Assembly (NCBI GenBank): GCA_003013855.2
Contig: ML058492.1
Span: 2,945,365 to 3,009,364 of the forward strand
Length of the DNA stretch: 64,000 bases
Direction: 5' to 3'
From: Liriodendron chinense
Taxonomy: Eukaryota > Streptophyta > Magnoliopsida > Magnoliales > Magnoliaceae
Both the position numbers and the translations under genes were made by a program. The stretch's first letter is position 1. Every line of letters begins with the position of its first letter. This document shows positions 46,005-59,289 of the stretch, piece after piece. A model generated the notes under the pieces. That model had not been told where the DNA came from and did no database searches. It saw nothing but the letters and a program-made list of their open reading frames with translations.

Positions 46005-46751
46005 TCATCTCCTTTGCTTTATAGGACCACTGGTTCTTGCAACGGTGCTAGGTGTGGGTACCAGATCTTCCTCATATGGAGCTTTTACCTTGAGGACTAC
46101 ATTGTTTCCTGTGCTGAAGGGATAATATCGAGGCTTGTCTTCATATATCACATAAGGTCGTGGTCCCGGCTTGGCTATTCCTGGAGCAGGAGGTTCCCAT
46201 GGAATGAACACTGGTCCTCTTGATATGGAGGGGGGTTTCTCTGTTCGGCCCAGCTGTTGTGGTGTAATTAATAAGCCTCCGGGATGTCTTTGTGGCTTGG
46301 GTACAGAACTTGACCCTTGCAATATGACTGGCTTGACTAGAGGAGCCCCTTCCAAGATAATGGGTTCTTGCTGCTGATGAGTATAATCCCTCCATTGCGG
46401 ATTAGATTGTTCCTGAGCTGAGATTGCCCCTTGCAAAACGACAGGTTCGTATGCGGGCTCGAGGCATGATTGTACTCCTTTCAAGATGATCGGCTCCCAA
46501 TCTGAATGACTGTAAGGTGCCCCTTGCAAGGGGACAAGCCCTTGAACAACTGGTGCATCATATGGAGGTGCTCCTTCGAAGGAGGAAAGGGGTTTGCCCC
46601 TTGTAAGATTGGAGGAGAATTTTGTTGGCCCATAAGTGTAAGCATGAATGGATTGGATAGGGGAGAAGAAGTGATCAAGACGCTCTCCTTCTTCTATGTT
46701 GTTAACAGCAAGGCCATGAGACGAACTGGGGTCCGTCGAATGCTGAGACAA
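46005..46751 (-). CDS. gag C-terminal/linker ORF of the Tat giant
   Basis: An uninterrupted 248-codon frame between the capsid part and protease. It is Pro-rich and contains a short repeated module, EPIILKGV, EPVVLQGA, EPIILEGA, KPVILQGS, each 20-40 residues apart, then VFIPWEPPAPGIAKPGPRPY. No known catalytic domain. In Tat elements the stretch between gag and protease is long and poorly conserved. The start codon is unknown; it is probably part of the gag-pol frame. Confidence 0.55.
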   Translation of the reverse strand: MSQHSTDPSSSHGLAVNNIEEGERLDHFFSPIQSIHAYTYGPTKFSSNLTRGKPLSSFEGAPPYDAPVVQGLVPLQGAPYSHSDWEPIILKGVQSCLEPAYEPVVLQGAISAQEQSNPQWRDYTHQQQEPIILEGAPLVKPVILQGSSSVPKPQRHPGGLLITPQQLGRTEKPPSISRGPVFIPWEPPAPGIAKPGPRPYVIYEDKPRYYPFSTGNNVVLKVKAPYEEDLVPTPSTVARTSGPIKQRR

Positions 46752-46979
46752 AGGATTCTGAAGGATATTGGTGGAAGTTGCTGGAGGAGTTCCGAGGACC
46801 GAGATGACTATCTTGCGGTCGTCAATCAGATCTTATATGGCATTCTTCAGAGTCATGCATCGATTAGTGGTGTGGCCACGCCCTTAATGGTAGGCACAAT
46901 ATTCATCTTCTCGGTAGTTCGAAGGCAGAGGATTTGGAGGAGGCCTGGGTGCCATTAGAGTGAGTAACTACTTTTGTAC

Positions 46980-48964
46980 CAACATAGCCATAACCTAACT
47001 ATGTGGCTGAGTGAGAGGAGTGAATTTCTGAGCTCCCTGTAATTCTGCCTATTCTGATATGAGTATTAGCCGTTCCCCCTGAACTGTTGCCGCCGTCAAG
47101 GTGGTTGTGGATGTGGTTGAGGATTTGGTTGTGGCTGATACCTCTGAGGTTGATGCTGAGCTTGATTCTGCTGATATTGTTGACGTCCCTGTGGGGGAGC
47201 ATATTGGTTGTCCTGAGTAGTGGCGATGATGTTGTTTACATCTGCCAGGTGAGGAGGAGAACCGCTGCGATTTCCATTCCCATATTCAATAGGTCTTCCT
47301 TCCACTCTGCTCCATTTGACTGGAGTGGCCTGATGAGGCCATGAAGAGATTGTCCATGCACGGATTCCTGCTTCAACTTGCTCTCCAGCGTGGATCAACT
47401 ATGAGAAATTCGCATATAGATGCAAGCTAAGATATCCAGATATGCCAGGATATGTTGAGTGAACAATCATGGAGATTTGTTCTTCGTCATCGATAGGTGT
47501 CCGCATTCTGGCTGCCATAGCTCGCCAACATCCCACATAAGCTGATAGCGTTTCATCACTCCTTCGCCTGAGAGCTGCGAGGTCGGCCTCCTAGGTGCCA
47601 TGTTGAGATTGTAGGCGAATCTGTCGACAAAAGCCTGGGAGAGTTGCTCCCAAGTCCTGATGCGATGGCAATCCAATGATGTGTACCAATTTAGGGCATC
47701 GCCCTTCCGGGATTTTTGAAACAAGTGAATGAGGGCCCCTTCATTTCCTGAGATTGCACTCAACTCTCCACAAAAAGCCTTGAGATGTGCCGTGGGACAA
47801 CCACTGCAGTCGTATCTTTTGAATTTTGGTACGTCAAAATTTTGAGGTATCTGAGCATCTGGGAAAAGACACAAGTCTCTAAACTTGGTCGAAGGTAGAT
47901 CGATTCCTTGTTGTCGCTGAAGTTGATTTTGCAAGATCTAGAACTGCTTCCCGCAACTCGTCCAGTCTTGCATGATTTGTTCGAACGACTGGTGCCTCTC
48001 GAAGTAAGGCATGCTCTTCTTCTGCATAGTGGTCGATGTCTTCGACCCTATGGGCTTGCTGAAAAGCAACCGCAGGTTGCTGAAATTGATTCGATGATTG
48101 AACTGGATTCTGACGAACTTGTGCTTGAAAGGACTATAATTGAACTGGAGACTATACTGAAGGTTGAATTGGAACTTGCTGGAAATTAACTAGAGATTGC
48201 TAAATCAAAGATTGCTGGAAATTAACTGGAGTTTGCTGAATTGAAGATTGCTGAAAATTTACTAGAATCCCGTCGGCAGGGATGTGCTGGAATTGAAAAG
48301 TGCTCCTGTTTGTATGAGGCTGAGATGTTGGGAAGTGACCCCCTTATTTGGTATTCGCCATTGTCCGCTGATTGATGTGGGCTTGACATTGACCCCCATT
48401 GTGGGCATTCGCCAGTGCTATCCCTGCTGCTGGAAATTGAATTGAAATCCCATCGGCAGGGATGTGCTGAAATTGAGTAAAGGTCCCATCGGCGGGGACA
48501 TGCTAAGAAAGGAAAGGGGTCCCATCAGCGGGGACGTGCTGGAATCTATTGAGATTATTGCTTTCAAGATTGACTGGAAGTTGACTGGAAGTTCCTACGA
48601 CAAGAATACTCTAAGACGGTCTTGTCGTCGCAGGAAGGTATTGAGGAGGATGCCCCATAGCAAAGGGCTGAGATGGCTGTTGTCGGTAGTCTTGGGCAGA
48701 CTCCGATGGTTGTGCTTGATTTGAATTGGAGGCCGGAGGGACCCGGCATGGCTGCTAAGATTGCTGAACTGGGCCGACTTGATTGTTGACTGTTGCAGTA
48801 GCTTGTGTTTGCATGAATTGCAAGAGCATTTCTTGCATTGCTCTTATTCCTTGCGTCAATTCTTGCATGATTGGCGTATTCTCAATTGGTTGTTGCGATG
48901 GAGGTTGCACTTCGGCCATCTCGAGGGCGAGGAAGAGGTGAGCTTCCTCTTCGTGGTCGGACAT
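46980..48964 (-). pseudogene. gag of the Tat giant
   Basis: A likely start at 48964 gives MSDHEEEAHLFLALEMAEVQ, then a Gln-rich helix (AMQEMLLQFMQTQATATVNN) and a stop at 48755. A Gln/Asn/Ser-rich repetitive part (48600-48100) and VEDIDHYAEEEHALLREAPV follow. The capsid domain is at 47934-47467: PKFKRYDCSGCPTAHLKAFC, NEGALIHLFQKSRKGDALNW, TWEQLSQAFVDRFAYNLNM. After further frame changes a Gln/Pro-rich tail runs to about 47096. Several stops interrupt it. No zinc knuckle was found. Confidence 0.83.
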
Positions 48965-49207
48965 GGCTTGCTGGGCCCAAATGCGGATTATGCTGCAGAA
49001 GGGAAGTTGTTTCCGAAGACGTTGAGCCCGAGGAGGCGCAATGGTGAGGAATATATTCTACTCTTTTTTTTGGGGTTTTAGGATTTTCTATTTTTTTTGT
49101 TTTTGGATGGAATGCTATGTAGATGAGATTGTATGAGGACTAATGACTTTCAAATACAGGAGCGATTCCGCTTTTCAAGTTGGATCACGACTAGTGGGAC
49201 TAGCTTA
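48965..49207 (-). other. leader between primer site and gag of the Tat giant
   Basis: A short (243 bp) A-rich (minus strand) leader. There is no extra ORF upstream of gag, unlike the ORF1 described for Ogre elements, which favours a Tat rather than a strict Ogre identity. Confidence 0.5.
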
Positions 49208-49225
49208 TCCCCAGCAGAGTCGCCA
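49208..49225 (-). other. primer binding site of the Tat giant
   Basis: The minus strand reads TGGCGACTCTGCTGGGGA three bases (GAA) after the LTR end at 49229. This site is typical of Tat/Ogre elements, for which a tRNA-Arg primer has been proposed. Confidence 0.88.
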
Positions 49226-49228
49226 TTC

Positions 49229-50690
<1,462 letters not shown>

Positions 50691-51114
50691 TGGATGACAA
50701 ATAAGCATGACTGTGGGCCCTAGGAAAGTTTCAGTGGTGGACATCATTCTCCTCACTGTTTCTTTTGGTGTGGTCCACTTAAGCTTTATATTTGCCTCTT
50801 TTTTGTTAGTTAAAAACCTTAAACTTTGTGATTTGTCATTTGTGAAATGTAATTTGTGAACAAATCAGTGTTCACTATTTGTAGTCGAAAAAATATTTTC
50901 AAGCAAAAAAAGTGAAGTTGTTTGAACTTGTAAAAATTGTTTGAAATCCATACGTTTATACATGGCTGGGCCAGACCAAACCAAGTTTGAACAGAGCCAC
51001 CCTGTTCGAATGTTTGTTCGAAAATTAGTCGAACACACCTACTCAAGAAGCTGAACGATCTGATCTAGTCCATGTTCGACTCAGATAGGATCGTTGCCCA
51101 CCTTTAATCCTACG

Positions 51115-51156
51115 AGAGATTTGTTGATCGATCTCGCCCCGCCTACGACTGTGCCA
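51115..51156 (+). repeat. 3' LTR of E3, last 42 bp
   Basis: Continues the E3 LTR after the hAT element: GATCGATCTCGCCCCGCCTA and the end GACTGTGCCA match 22309-22349. Target duplication CAAGC follows at 51157-51161. Confidence 0.9.
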
Positions 51157-51161
51157 CAAGC

Positions 51162-51841
51162 TATGTGGACCCATCCTTATATTTATTGGACATCCAGGCC
51201 GTTATTTGCATCGTACATCACAGCATGCATTTCGTGGTCCCTTCTAGACTATAGGATGTTCCAAAATCAGTTGTATCTGGAGCTTAGGTGGGCAACAACA
51301 TCTAAGGTTTCAATGGGTGAACTTCCACTCTCAGGTGTCCCACCTAAGTCATGGATTGGCCTACTTTTTTTGCCATGGCCCACGATGACAGGGTTGATCT
51401 GATTGATGGGGTGGATGCCCAACATGCATCACGATGGGGCGACAGCTCAACCTCATGGGATCAATCTCACAGTACCTTATACTAATATATAAACAAATTT
51501 TCATTTTAAATTCACAATGATTTGGTGATAAAATTGCGAAAGAGAAGAAAAAAACTACCGAGATTTCGAAAATATTGCAATATTATTGTAATAATTTTGT
51601 TTTGTTAATTTCTCCACAAGAATATCAGAAGAATTTGAAATTTTCAGCAATATTTTGTGACAACGGCCATGACCAATTAGGGTTATATGATTGGAGGTGA
51701 ACCTTATATCTGAGGTCATCCAAACTTTTGATCTGATGAGATACAGGGTTGCTTTCTCAAACCTCTTCAAGATGAGAAGATCATAAATGATCGATATGCA
51801 AAGGCCCAAAAAAGATCGGTTAAGGTATAGTGCATATTACC

Positions 51842-51878
<37 letters not shown>

Positions 51879-52618
51879 TTAAATGATCAGTGTTAAAATA
51901 TTGCAATGAGACTTTTACTGTTGGGGTATTCACATCCACACAAAAGTTCATCATGCAAACGGTTTGAACCACTGAATATGGCCTCAAATCCAATGGTTAT
52001 AGTCTCAATTGTGCACTGTAACAGTAGGTTGGGGTGTTTTCTAGCAAACATCATATGATGGTATGAGATACATGATCTGAGGGGCTCTGCGTATGAAAAA
52101 CTTCCAATACACCTTGTTGAATTTGGAACCATTCTACTCTTCTTCCACTACTGTGCAAAAACCACCACAATTGGATGACCATAAACATTAGTGACTGGAA
52201 ATATCTTCTACGAGTGATAATGCCCATCCATTTTTTTCATGCCACCAACTACACAGTTTGGATCATCCAATCAGTACAATTTTTCATAGTAGTATACAAA
52301 GCATGGCCTCGACCTAACGGACGGTCCAGATAGGTGATGTAGACATCAACGATCCCAAATCCAACTAAGTGCATGGAAAGGTTCCATAAACATAGCTCAC
52401 TAGATCATTTCTTACTTATTTATATACTAAATTATTACCAAAAATGCACTAAAATTGAGTAATTGAAGATAAAAATAAAGCTGAATTAGGAAAGCCATGA
52501 CAGGGACTAAGAATCCAATTACCTTGAAGGCTGATAAAGCTTCAGATATAACCCTCACTATTATCTCTTCTTCACACCGTAGCTGTCATTGATGCCTCTT
52601 CTCACACTTGAGTTTTTG
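51162..52618. other. unassigned intergenic sequence
   Basis: Contains a partial fold-back-like segment (51160-51440), a 34-base A run at 51842-51876 that could be an old retroposon tail, and otherwise AT-rich unique sequence. No coding motif recognised. Confidence 0.4.
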
Positions 52619-53121
52619 GAGAAATGCCGAGCACAGTAAGTTAAAGTGCTCTGACCTATGTTTGGACAGTGAAACCATCTAATCCTTTAATCTAGACTCT
52701 TCACTTGGTAAAGGGCACACTTTTTGGGCTGGCGTGAAAGTATCATGTCAATCCGACAAATGTTAACCATTGATCAATGGCTTTTATGGACGGTGAAGAC
52801 CATTCAAAGGAAATAGGTTCAATCAATAATTATTTCCATCTATTTGTTCGGGCCCATCATGGACTGCTTATTACTCTAGTAAATCACTTTGTTTAGGAAA
52901 TTCTAACCATACTTGAGCAAGAAAAAAGAGGGGCTATGAAAAAAAGGGCCGGATCAAGGATGATTGGATCGTCAGATCAATATGATTTTTACTGGATAGT
53001 TCATAAAATGTGTGATGGAGAAAATGAACAGTCTAGATTAATGGATTGAACTGTTTAAATGTCCCAATGCAACTAGGAGCACTATAACTTATAGTGCTCC
53101 TACAATACCGGAGCATTTCCC
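52619..53121. mobile_element. MITE family 2, copy 1
   Basis: Inverted ends: GGAGAAATGCCGAGCACAG and AAGTTAAAGTGCTC on the left; opposite strand from 53121 GGGAAATGCTCCGGTATTG and AAGTTATAGTGCTCC. It shares ends and interior phrases with 55281-55787. No coding capacity; superfamily not assigned. Confidence 0.7.
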
Positions 53122-53141
53122 AAAAAAAAGAACAGGAGGAC

Positions 53142-53670
53142 GGGCGCGGATTTCCTGCGAAAGGACTGCGCTGGAAGTTCCTGCGCCGGGAACCAAGGTG
53201 GGGCCCACAGTGATGTTTTTGATGAATCCTCCCCGTCTATCCATTTTGGGAGCTCATTTTAGGATATGAGAACAAAAATGAACCGGATCCAAGACTCAAG
53301 TGGGCCTAAAAGGTGAGGATTAAACGTCCACAATTGAAATATTTGTGGAGCCACAGGAGTTTCAAATCAGGATAATATTTGTTTTTCCAGTTCATCCCAG
53401 TAGTAGTGACGTTATGAACGGTATGGATGTCAAATAAACATCACTGTGGACCTCAGGGAGGTTTCAACGGTAGTAATTTACCTACCCACCTTTTCCTTTA
53501 GTGAGGCCCACTTGAGTCTTGGATCCGGTTCATTTTCATTTTAATGTTCTAAAATGAGCTCCCAAAACAGATGGACGGGATGGATTCATCAAAAAACATC
53601 CGTGTGGGCCCCACCTTCGTTACCAGTGCAGGAACTTCCTGCGCAATGCTTTCGCAGGAAATCAGCGCCC
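53142..53670. mobile_element. fold-back MITE family 3, copy 1 of 3
   Basis: Ends GGGCGCGGATTTCCTGCGAA and, inverted from 53670, GGGCGCTGATTTCCTGCGAA. Interior GTGGGGCCCACAGTGATG, GGAGCTCATTTTAGGATATG and GACTCAAGTGGGCC pair with inverted partners. 529 bp, nearly full palindrome. Confidence 0.85.
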
Positions 53671-53675
53671 AAGGA

Positions 53676-54136
53676 GGACGCAGATTTCCTGCAAAAGCCT
53701 TGTGTAGGGAGTTCCTGCTCAGGAACCTAGGTGGGGCTCAAATTGATGTTTTGGATAAATCCACCTGGTCCAACCGTTTTGGGAGCTCATTTTAAGACAT
53801 GAGACCAAAAATGAACGGGATCCAAGACTCAAGTGGGCGGAAAACGTGAGTATTGAACATCCACAGTTGAAATATTTTTTAGGCCATAAGAGTTTCGAAT
53901 CAGGCTTTTTTTTTCTTTTTTTTTTTTTCAGTTCATCCAATCAGTAATGACATTATGAACAGTATGGATCTCATATAAACATCACTCTGGACCCAGGAAG
54001 GTTTCAACCGTAGTAATTTCACTACCCACCTTTTCCTTTTGTGAGGCTCACTTAAGTCTTCGATCCGGTTAAATGATCTCGTAAAATGGACGAACGTGGA
54101 CTTGGTGCGCAAGGCTTTTGCAGGAAATCGACGTCC
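53676..54136. mobile_element. fold-back MITE family 3, copy 2 of 3
   Basis: Starts GGACGCAGATTTCCTGCAAA and ends inverted from 54136 with GGACGTCGATTTCCTGCAAA. It has lost part of its right arm relative to its neighbours (461 bp). It lies five bases after copy 1. Confidence 0.8.
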
Positions 54137-54202
54137 GGTAAAGCAAGAGAGAATTATCTTTTAAAAAAAAAGGAAAAGAAAAAGAAAAATAAAGTAAAAG
54201 AG

Positions 54203-54732
54203 GGGCGTGGATTTCCTGGGAAAGCCTTACATACGAAGTTCTTGTGCTAGGAACTAAGGTGGGGCCCACAGTGATTTTTTTTTGATAAATCCTGCCCATC
54301 CATCAGTTTTGGGAGCTCATTGTAGGACATGAAAACAAAAATGAACTAGATCGAAGACTCAAGTGGGCCTCACTAAAGGAAAAGGTGGGTAGGTAAATTA
54401 CTACCGTTGAAACCTCCCTAGGGTCCATAGTAATGTTTATATGACATCCATATCGCTCATAACGTCACTACTACTGGGATGAACTGGAAACACAAATATT
54501 ATCCTAATTCGAAACTCCTTTGGCTCCACAAATATTTCAACCATGGACGTTCAATCCTCACGTTTTCGGCCCACTTGATTCTTGGATCTAGTTCATTTTT
54601 ATTCTCATATCCTAAAATGAGCTCCCAAAATGAATGCACGGGATGGATTTATAAAAAAAAACATCACTTTAGTCCCCACCTTAGTTCCAACGCAAGAACT
54701 ACTCGCGCAAGGCTTTGGCAGGAAATTAGGGC
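54203..54732. mobile_element. fold-back MITE family 3, copy 3 of 3
   Basis: Starts GGGCGTGGATTTCCTGGGAA and ends with TTTGGCAGGAAATTAGGGCG. An A-rich spacer of ~65 bp separates it from copy 2. Confidence 0.8.
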
Positions 54733-55280
54733 GGTAAAAGAGAAGCAACATTGGAATAGTAAAAGCAGGATAAATTTAAATCTGTAAACCTAAAGTTTTC
54801 AGAGGCCTATTTTGGCTGATCAGTCAAAACAGAGATTTACAGATAGAAATTTCTCAAAAAGCAGAGAAGAAAACTTTGATATTCTGGCAGCCTAAAGGAT
54901 CATACTCAGGCACTTACAAATTATGTAAAAATTGGATAAGTGGCATACTAGTCTAATCAAACAGTCCAAATTATTTTTCATGTATCATAAACCAAAATTT
55001 ACAGTTACTTGATAATCTAAATATTGGATTAGTAAATATTTATTGGACGGTTAAAAATGAAAAATATCCAACACTCCTATTTCAACAAACAAGTGTCAAT
55101 TAATCAGAGGTTAGGATTGTTCAACAAATATTATCTTTGGGACCATCAATTGGATAAAAAAATTTCCACAATTTGTCAGTTTAATTTGAGCCAATGTGTG
55201 CCACGTGTAGAATTACTGAGTACCTGAGTATGGAGCTTCATAAGCACCTGAGTATCATATATCTCCTCAAAAGTGGAAAA
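54733..55280. other. unassigned intergenic sequence
   Basis: AT-rich, with no repeat family or coding motif recognised. Confidence 0.35.
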
Positions 55281-55787
55281 GAGAAATGATCCGCTGCTCT
55301 CAGAGCACAGTAATTTAGAGCACTCTTAGTTGCATCGGGAGAATTGGACAACCCAATTCATTAATCGAAGCTGTCCATTTGCTCAACCACAGATTCCATG
55401 AGCTACCATGCAAAATTCACACAGATTGAAGGATTCAAATCAGCTAATCAATTTCTTCTAAAATAGATGGCTAGAGGTGTTTGTCGCAAAACAGGTCAGA
55501 TCAAGTAGCCCATCTATCTATTTGTTGTGTTCGACAGTGGATTGTTTATGGTTCCACAGAATCGATTCTATTAAGAATTGCCTAAACATCCCGTCCAAGA
55601 CTTGGAAAATGGATGGTTATAAGAAAGATGGCTAACTCCTGACAATCGACTAAATCATATAATCAGTGTGATTTTCACCAGTAAGCCAATGAAATTTGAG
55701 ATGCACCTTATGGATGGCGCAGATGCATCTCAATGCAACTGAGAGCACTACAACTTATTAAAGTGTTACGTGCGCAGCGAATCATCT
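55281..55787. mobile_element. MITE family 2, copy 2
   Basis: Left GAGAAATGATCCGCTGCTC and AGAGCACTCTTAGTTGCATC; inverted right GAGATGATTCGCTGCGCACG and TAGTGCTCTCAGTTGCATTG. Same family as 52619-53121. Confidence 0.72.
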
Positions 55788-55829
55788 CTCCATCTCAATG
55801 ACAGGTAAGAGAAAGTTAAAAAAGGGAAG

Positions 55830-56386
55830 TAGAGCTGAGCACGAGCCAAGCTAGATAGGTTAGCTCAGCTACACTCGGCACGAATCAGCTCAATTCAGCT
55901 TGATCGGAAGGTTGGGTTCGAACCAAGTTGAGCCATTTTTCCAAGATGGAAATGATTTTCAAGCTGAGCTCGAGCTAACTCAAGCTTGATTTGGCTCAAC
56001 TCGAAGTTCGGCTCAGCTTGAAGTTCGGCTCGTTCAAAGCTCAACTCAGCTCAGGCTGACTCAGTTGGAAATGTATGTTTTTTACTCCCACATCGGAAGT
56101 GAGTAAGGAAATGAGAGGTGAAACTCTATAAAAGTAAGTGGGGGGACTGTAATTGGGCTTTGGACCCAATTTTTAATTGTTTTAAGCCAGGGCTTTGGGA
56201 TGGGCCTATTTAAAACTTTGCTTTTTTAGGTTCGAACTTAGCTTGAATTAGGTTGAACTCGACTTGAAAGTTCAGTCAAGCCGGCTCAAAGGCCGAGCCG
56301 AATCGAACACGAGCCAAGATGGTCATTGAACAAGCCTAGCTCAAACAAGGCAAAGCTCGACTCAGCTCGGCTCATGCTCAGCTCTA
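55830..56386. mobile_element. hAT-type MITE (557 bp)
   Basis: Inverted ends TAGAGCTGAGCACGAGCCAA and, from the right, TAGAGCTGAGCATGAGCCGA. 8-bp target duplication AAGGGAAG (55822-55829) and AAGAGAAG (56387-56394), one mismatch. The interior is built from AGCTCGGCTC/AAGCTTGA words that read as repeated inverted phrases. No coding capacity. Confidence 0.85.
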
Positions 56387-56587
56387 AAGAGAAGTAACCC
56401 CGTGAAAGAGAGAGATAGGGTGGTGCCATCATGGCGAAGGAAGTGAGAAGGGAGTTAATTGCCTTCGCCTCCAAGAAGTGTTGTTGACCGGGCTATCAAT
56501 AGGTCGGGCTGGCCCACCTCAAGCGGGGTTCAAGCTTAAAACTCTAGCCGGCCATTTCTAAAGCAAGCCGAGCTTGAATTTAACTAT
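56387..56587. other. short unassigned stretch
   Basis: Contains TATCAATAGGTCGGGCTGGC and GCCGAGCTTGAATTTAACTA, which look like the start of another GC-rich MITE. No matching second end was found. Confidence 0.3.
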
Positions 56588-57008
56588 CCACCTTGATATA
56601 TGAGTTTTTCATCCATGCCATCCATCATTTTTTAAATCTCATTTTAGGGTATTGTTTGAAAAATGAAGCAAATCTAAGAAGAATCAAATCTCAATTGGAC
56701 TACACCACACGAAATAGTAGTCAATGAAGGCCCAATGTTAAATACTTTATAAGGTCCGCTGTAATGTTTATTTTCAATCCAACATCTTGTTAAGGTCACA
56801 AACCTGAATGAAGGGAAAACACAAATATCAACTTGATCCAAAACTTTTGTGGCCTAGAAGAAGTATTTAATTGTGGGTATTTAATCCCTCGTGTGTGGTC
56901 CACTTGAGATTTGGATTTGCTTCATTTTGTGGGATCATGCCCTAAAATGAGTTGGAAAACTGATGGATGAGATGGATATACAACATATACAACGAGGTGG
57001 GCCCCATG
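56588..57008. mobile_element. fold-back MITE (GGGCCCAC family)
   Basis: Left half CATCCATGCCATCCATC, CATTTTAGGGTATTG and TCTCAATTGGACTACACCAC; right half TGTGTGGTCCACTTGAGATT, CATGCCCTAAAATGAG and GATGGATGAGATGGATAT, ending AGGTGGGCCCCATGG. The left terminal GGGCCC is lost. Confidence 0.75.
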
Positions 57009-57774
57009 GTCTCAGCAACATTGACTAATGTGTTATACCAGAACCATTGGCACACTGTTGCATATTTGGAGGGATTGAATATGGATGATGGCATATGCGG
57101 ACATATTGGTGCATGTGGAATGCTTTGTACATATGGAGCGCAAGAGAAGATGAATGGTAGTACATATAGTATGTTAGCATATATGATTCATAACAGAAGA
57201 TGGTTGGTGTCACATTTTTCTTTTTCACACACACCCCACACCCACCCATGCACCCTGTAATGACCCTGATTTTTTATGCATATCAACCACTTATTTACTG
57301 GGTTAAGAAATTTATTTTATAATTAAAAAAGGAAAGATTTACTCATCTTACCTCATGGACAAAATTTGAATTTCTAGATAATGAAAGATAAGTAAATATG
57401 TACTTTTTTTCGCTTTAAGAGGGACGCATAATTAAAGTTTTTATAAGTCTAGACAAAATTTGAATTTCCAGATAAGAAAAGATATGCTCATCCTACCTTA
57501 ATAGAAGATTTCTCTCCTTTAAAAGGGATACAAGAGGAGTCTCTCACAAGAAACCCTAAAGGAAAACCTAAAGAAAAGAGAGGAAGAGAGAAATATCTAA
57601 GGGAGTTTGGATCCAGTAAGCCTATATTCTTTTTCCATTTCATTTTTGTATTTTAGCGTACTTTTATCATATCTATGCAAATGGACAGGGTTGATCGACC
57701 ATACATCCTTTGCCTTGATCTGAAGATAAATCTTAGGAAGTGATAGTGAAAGATTTAAAACAATATAAAATCTT
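57009..57774. other. unassigned intergenic sequence
   Basis: Short words with GGCATATGCGGACATATTGG near 57089, then AT-rich sequence with GAGAGGAAGAGAG near 57580. No coding motif. Confidence 0.35.
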
Positions 57775-58215
57775 TGACGCAGGGGAGACGTACGTGGTGA
57801 GGTCGATCACCGTCTTCCTCACGGGATAACTACCTTGAATCCACAAGACTCTCTGAACTCCTCAATAGGGTTTCCTCGAATCCACGAGAGAAAATCTTGA
57901 ATCCACGAGAGAAAATTAGTAAAAACCAGAATTTATTAAATAATAATATAAAAGTTAACATTAAAAATAAATTTAAAAACCTTATATATCCCTAAACAAA
58001 CTCTAATTCGTACTTACTAAAAATAGTAAGTTTTCCAAAATAAAAAGTTACTAAAAATAGTAAAATCTTAATTAAACACTACTACTAAGTAGACTCATTT
58101 TAAAACTCATTACTTAACAAAAATAGAAACTGTTAAATAAACAAAAAATCTAAAAAGAAGAAACAAACTAAAATTTAAAATTATTAAAAATAGTAGGTTT
58201 TTATAAAATCTCATT
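57775..58215 (-). repeat. partial LTR related to the 62248-62946 LTR
   Basis: On the minus strand the fragment ends GTCTCCCCTGCGTCA at 57775, matching CCCTGTGTCA at 62937-62946. The CGTGGATTCGAGGAAACCC and TTGAGGAGT phrases match the E3 LTR family at 22230-22270. The upstream part is replaced by a fold-back element after about 58215. No primer site follows at 57774. Confidence 0.65.
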
Positions 58216-58274
58216 TTTTTTTTATTACAACCACACATTTTTTGGCAAAACAGATGTTTTGTTGCCAGTGGCTA

Positions 58275-58695
58275 TGTGGGGCCCATCATGATACGTGTGT
58301 TTTATCCACTCCATCCATTCATTTTGATAGGTCATCTTAGGGCATGGGCCTAGAAAGGAGGTAGATCTAATGTTGAAGTGGACTACACCATAGGAAGTCG
58401 TGGTGACAATGACACCCACCATTAAAACTTTCCTAGGGCCCACCATGATATTTATTTGCCATCCAACCTGTTTATAAGGTCTCATGAACCTGAATGAAGG
58501 GAGAACATAAATATTAGCTTGATCCAAAACTTCTTTGGCCTCTAAGACATTTTCAACGTTAGACATTCAATCCCCATTGCTTCTTATGATGTGGTCCAAT
58601 TGAGCCTTAGATCTACCAACTTTTTAGGCTCATGCCCTAAAATAATATGGTAAAATGGATGGACGACGGGGATAAAACACATACGGGCCTCATAG
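58275..58695. mobile_element. fold-back MITE (GGGCCCAC family)
   Basis: Starts GTGGGGCCCATCATGATACG and ends GATAAAACACATACGGGCCTC; interior CCTAGGGCCCACCATGATAT, GTCATCTTAGGGCATGGGCC and inverted partners. Confidence 0.78.
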
Positions 58696-58764
58696 AGCCT
58701 TAATTGAGTCGTCCATCTCTAGCCTGGCGGTTGTACCCAACCTGCACCCTTGGACTCACGCAAG

Positions 58765-59255
58765 ACCGTACAACCCTAGTTGTGGGGCCCCCCTTGATGC
58801 ATGTATTATACATTCATGCCAGTCCATCCATTTTTTCAGTTCATTTTAGACAAATTCCCAAAAATGAAGTAGATCCAATCATCAAGTGGACCATATCATA
58901 AGAAATCGTGGTGATTGACCAGTAATGGGCCACAAAAGGTTTCGATCAAGATGATATTTGTTTTTTTCCCTTCATCTAAGCTTATGTGACCTTATCAACA
59001 TATTGGATGGCGAGTAAACACTATAAACCCATTAAGATGTACCTAAGAAGTTTTTAATGGTAAGACATTTAATAACTACTGTTTCCTATGGTATGGTCCA
59101 CCTAATTATTGGATCTGCTTCATTTTTTAGGGTAAGACTTGAAACTGATATGAAAAAATGGATGGACCGCAGTGGATATAGAATACAATCATAAAGATGG
59201 GCCCCACTAATAAGGGTTGCACCCTCTTGGGTGAGTCTGAGTTCTCACCTAATCT
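58765..59255. mobile_element. fold-back MITE (GGGCCCAC family, ACTCACC subfamily)
   Basis: Left GGACTCACGCAAGACCGTAC then GTGGGGCCCCCTTGATGCAT; right AAAGATGGGCCCCACTAATA and GGGTTGCACCCTCTTGGGTG. The outer arms resemble those at 19465-20035. Ends approximate. Confidence 0.7.
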
Positions 59256-59289
59256 GGCCTTGGCGAATGGATTAGTTTGGGTCAATTCT

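Noticed and set aside
51842..51876. LINE or SINE insertion marked by the 34-base A run
   Set aside because: No upstream RT, Pol III boxes or target duplication could be identified, so only the A run is noted.
54479..54787. 102-codon frame and other frames across 53571-54299
   Set aside because: They are read through the palindromic arms of fold-back MITEs.
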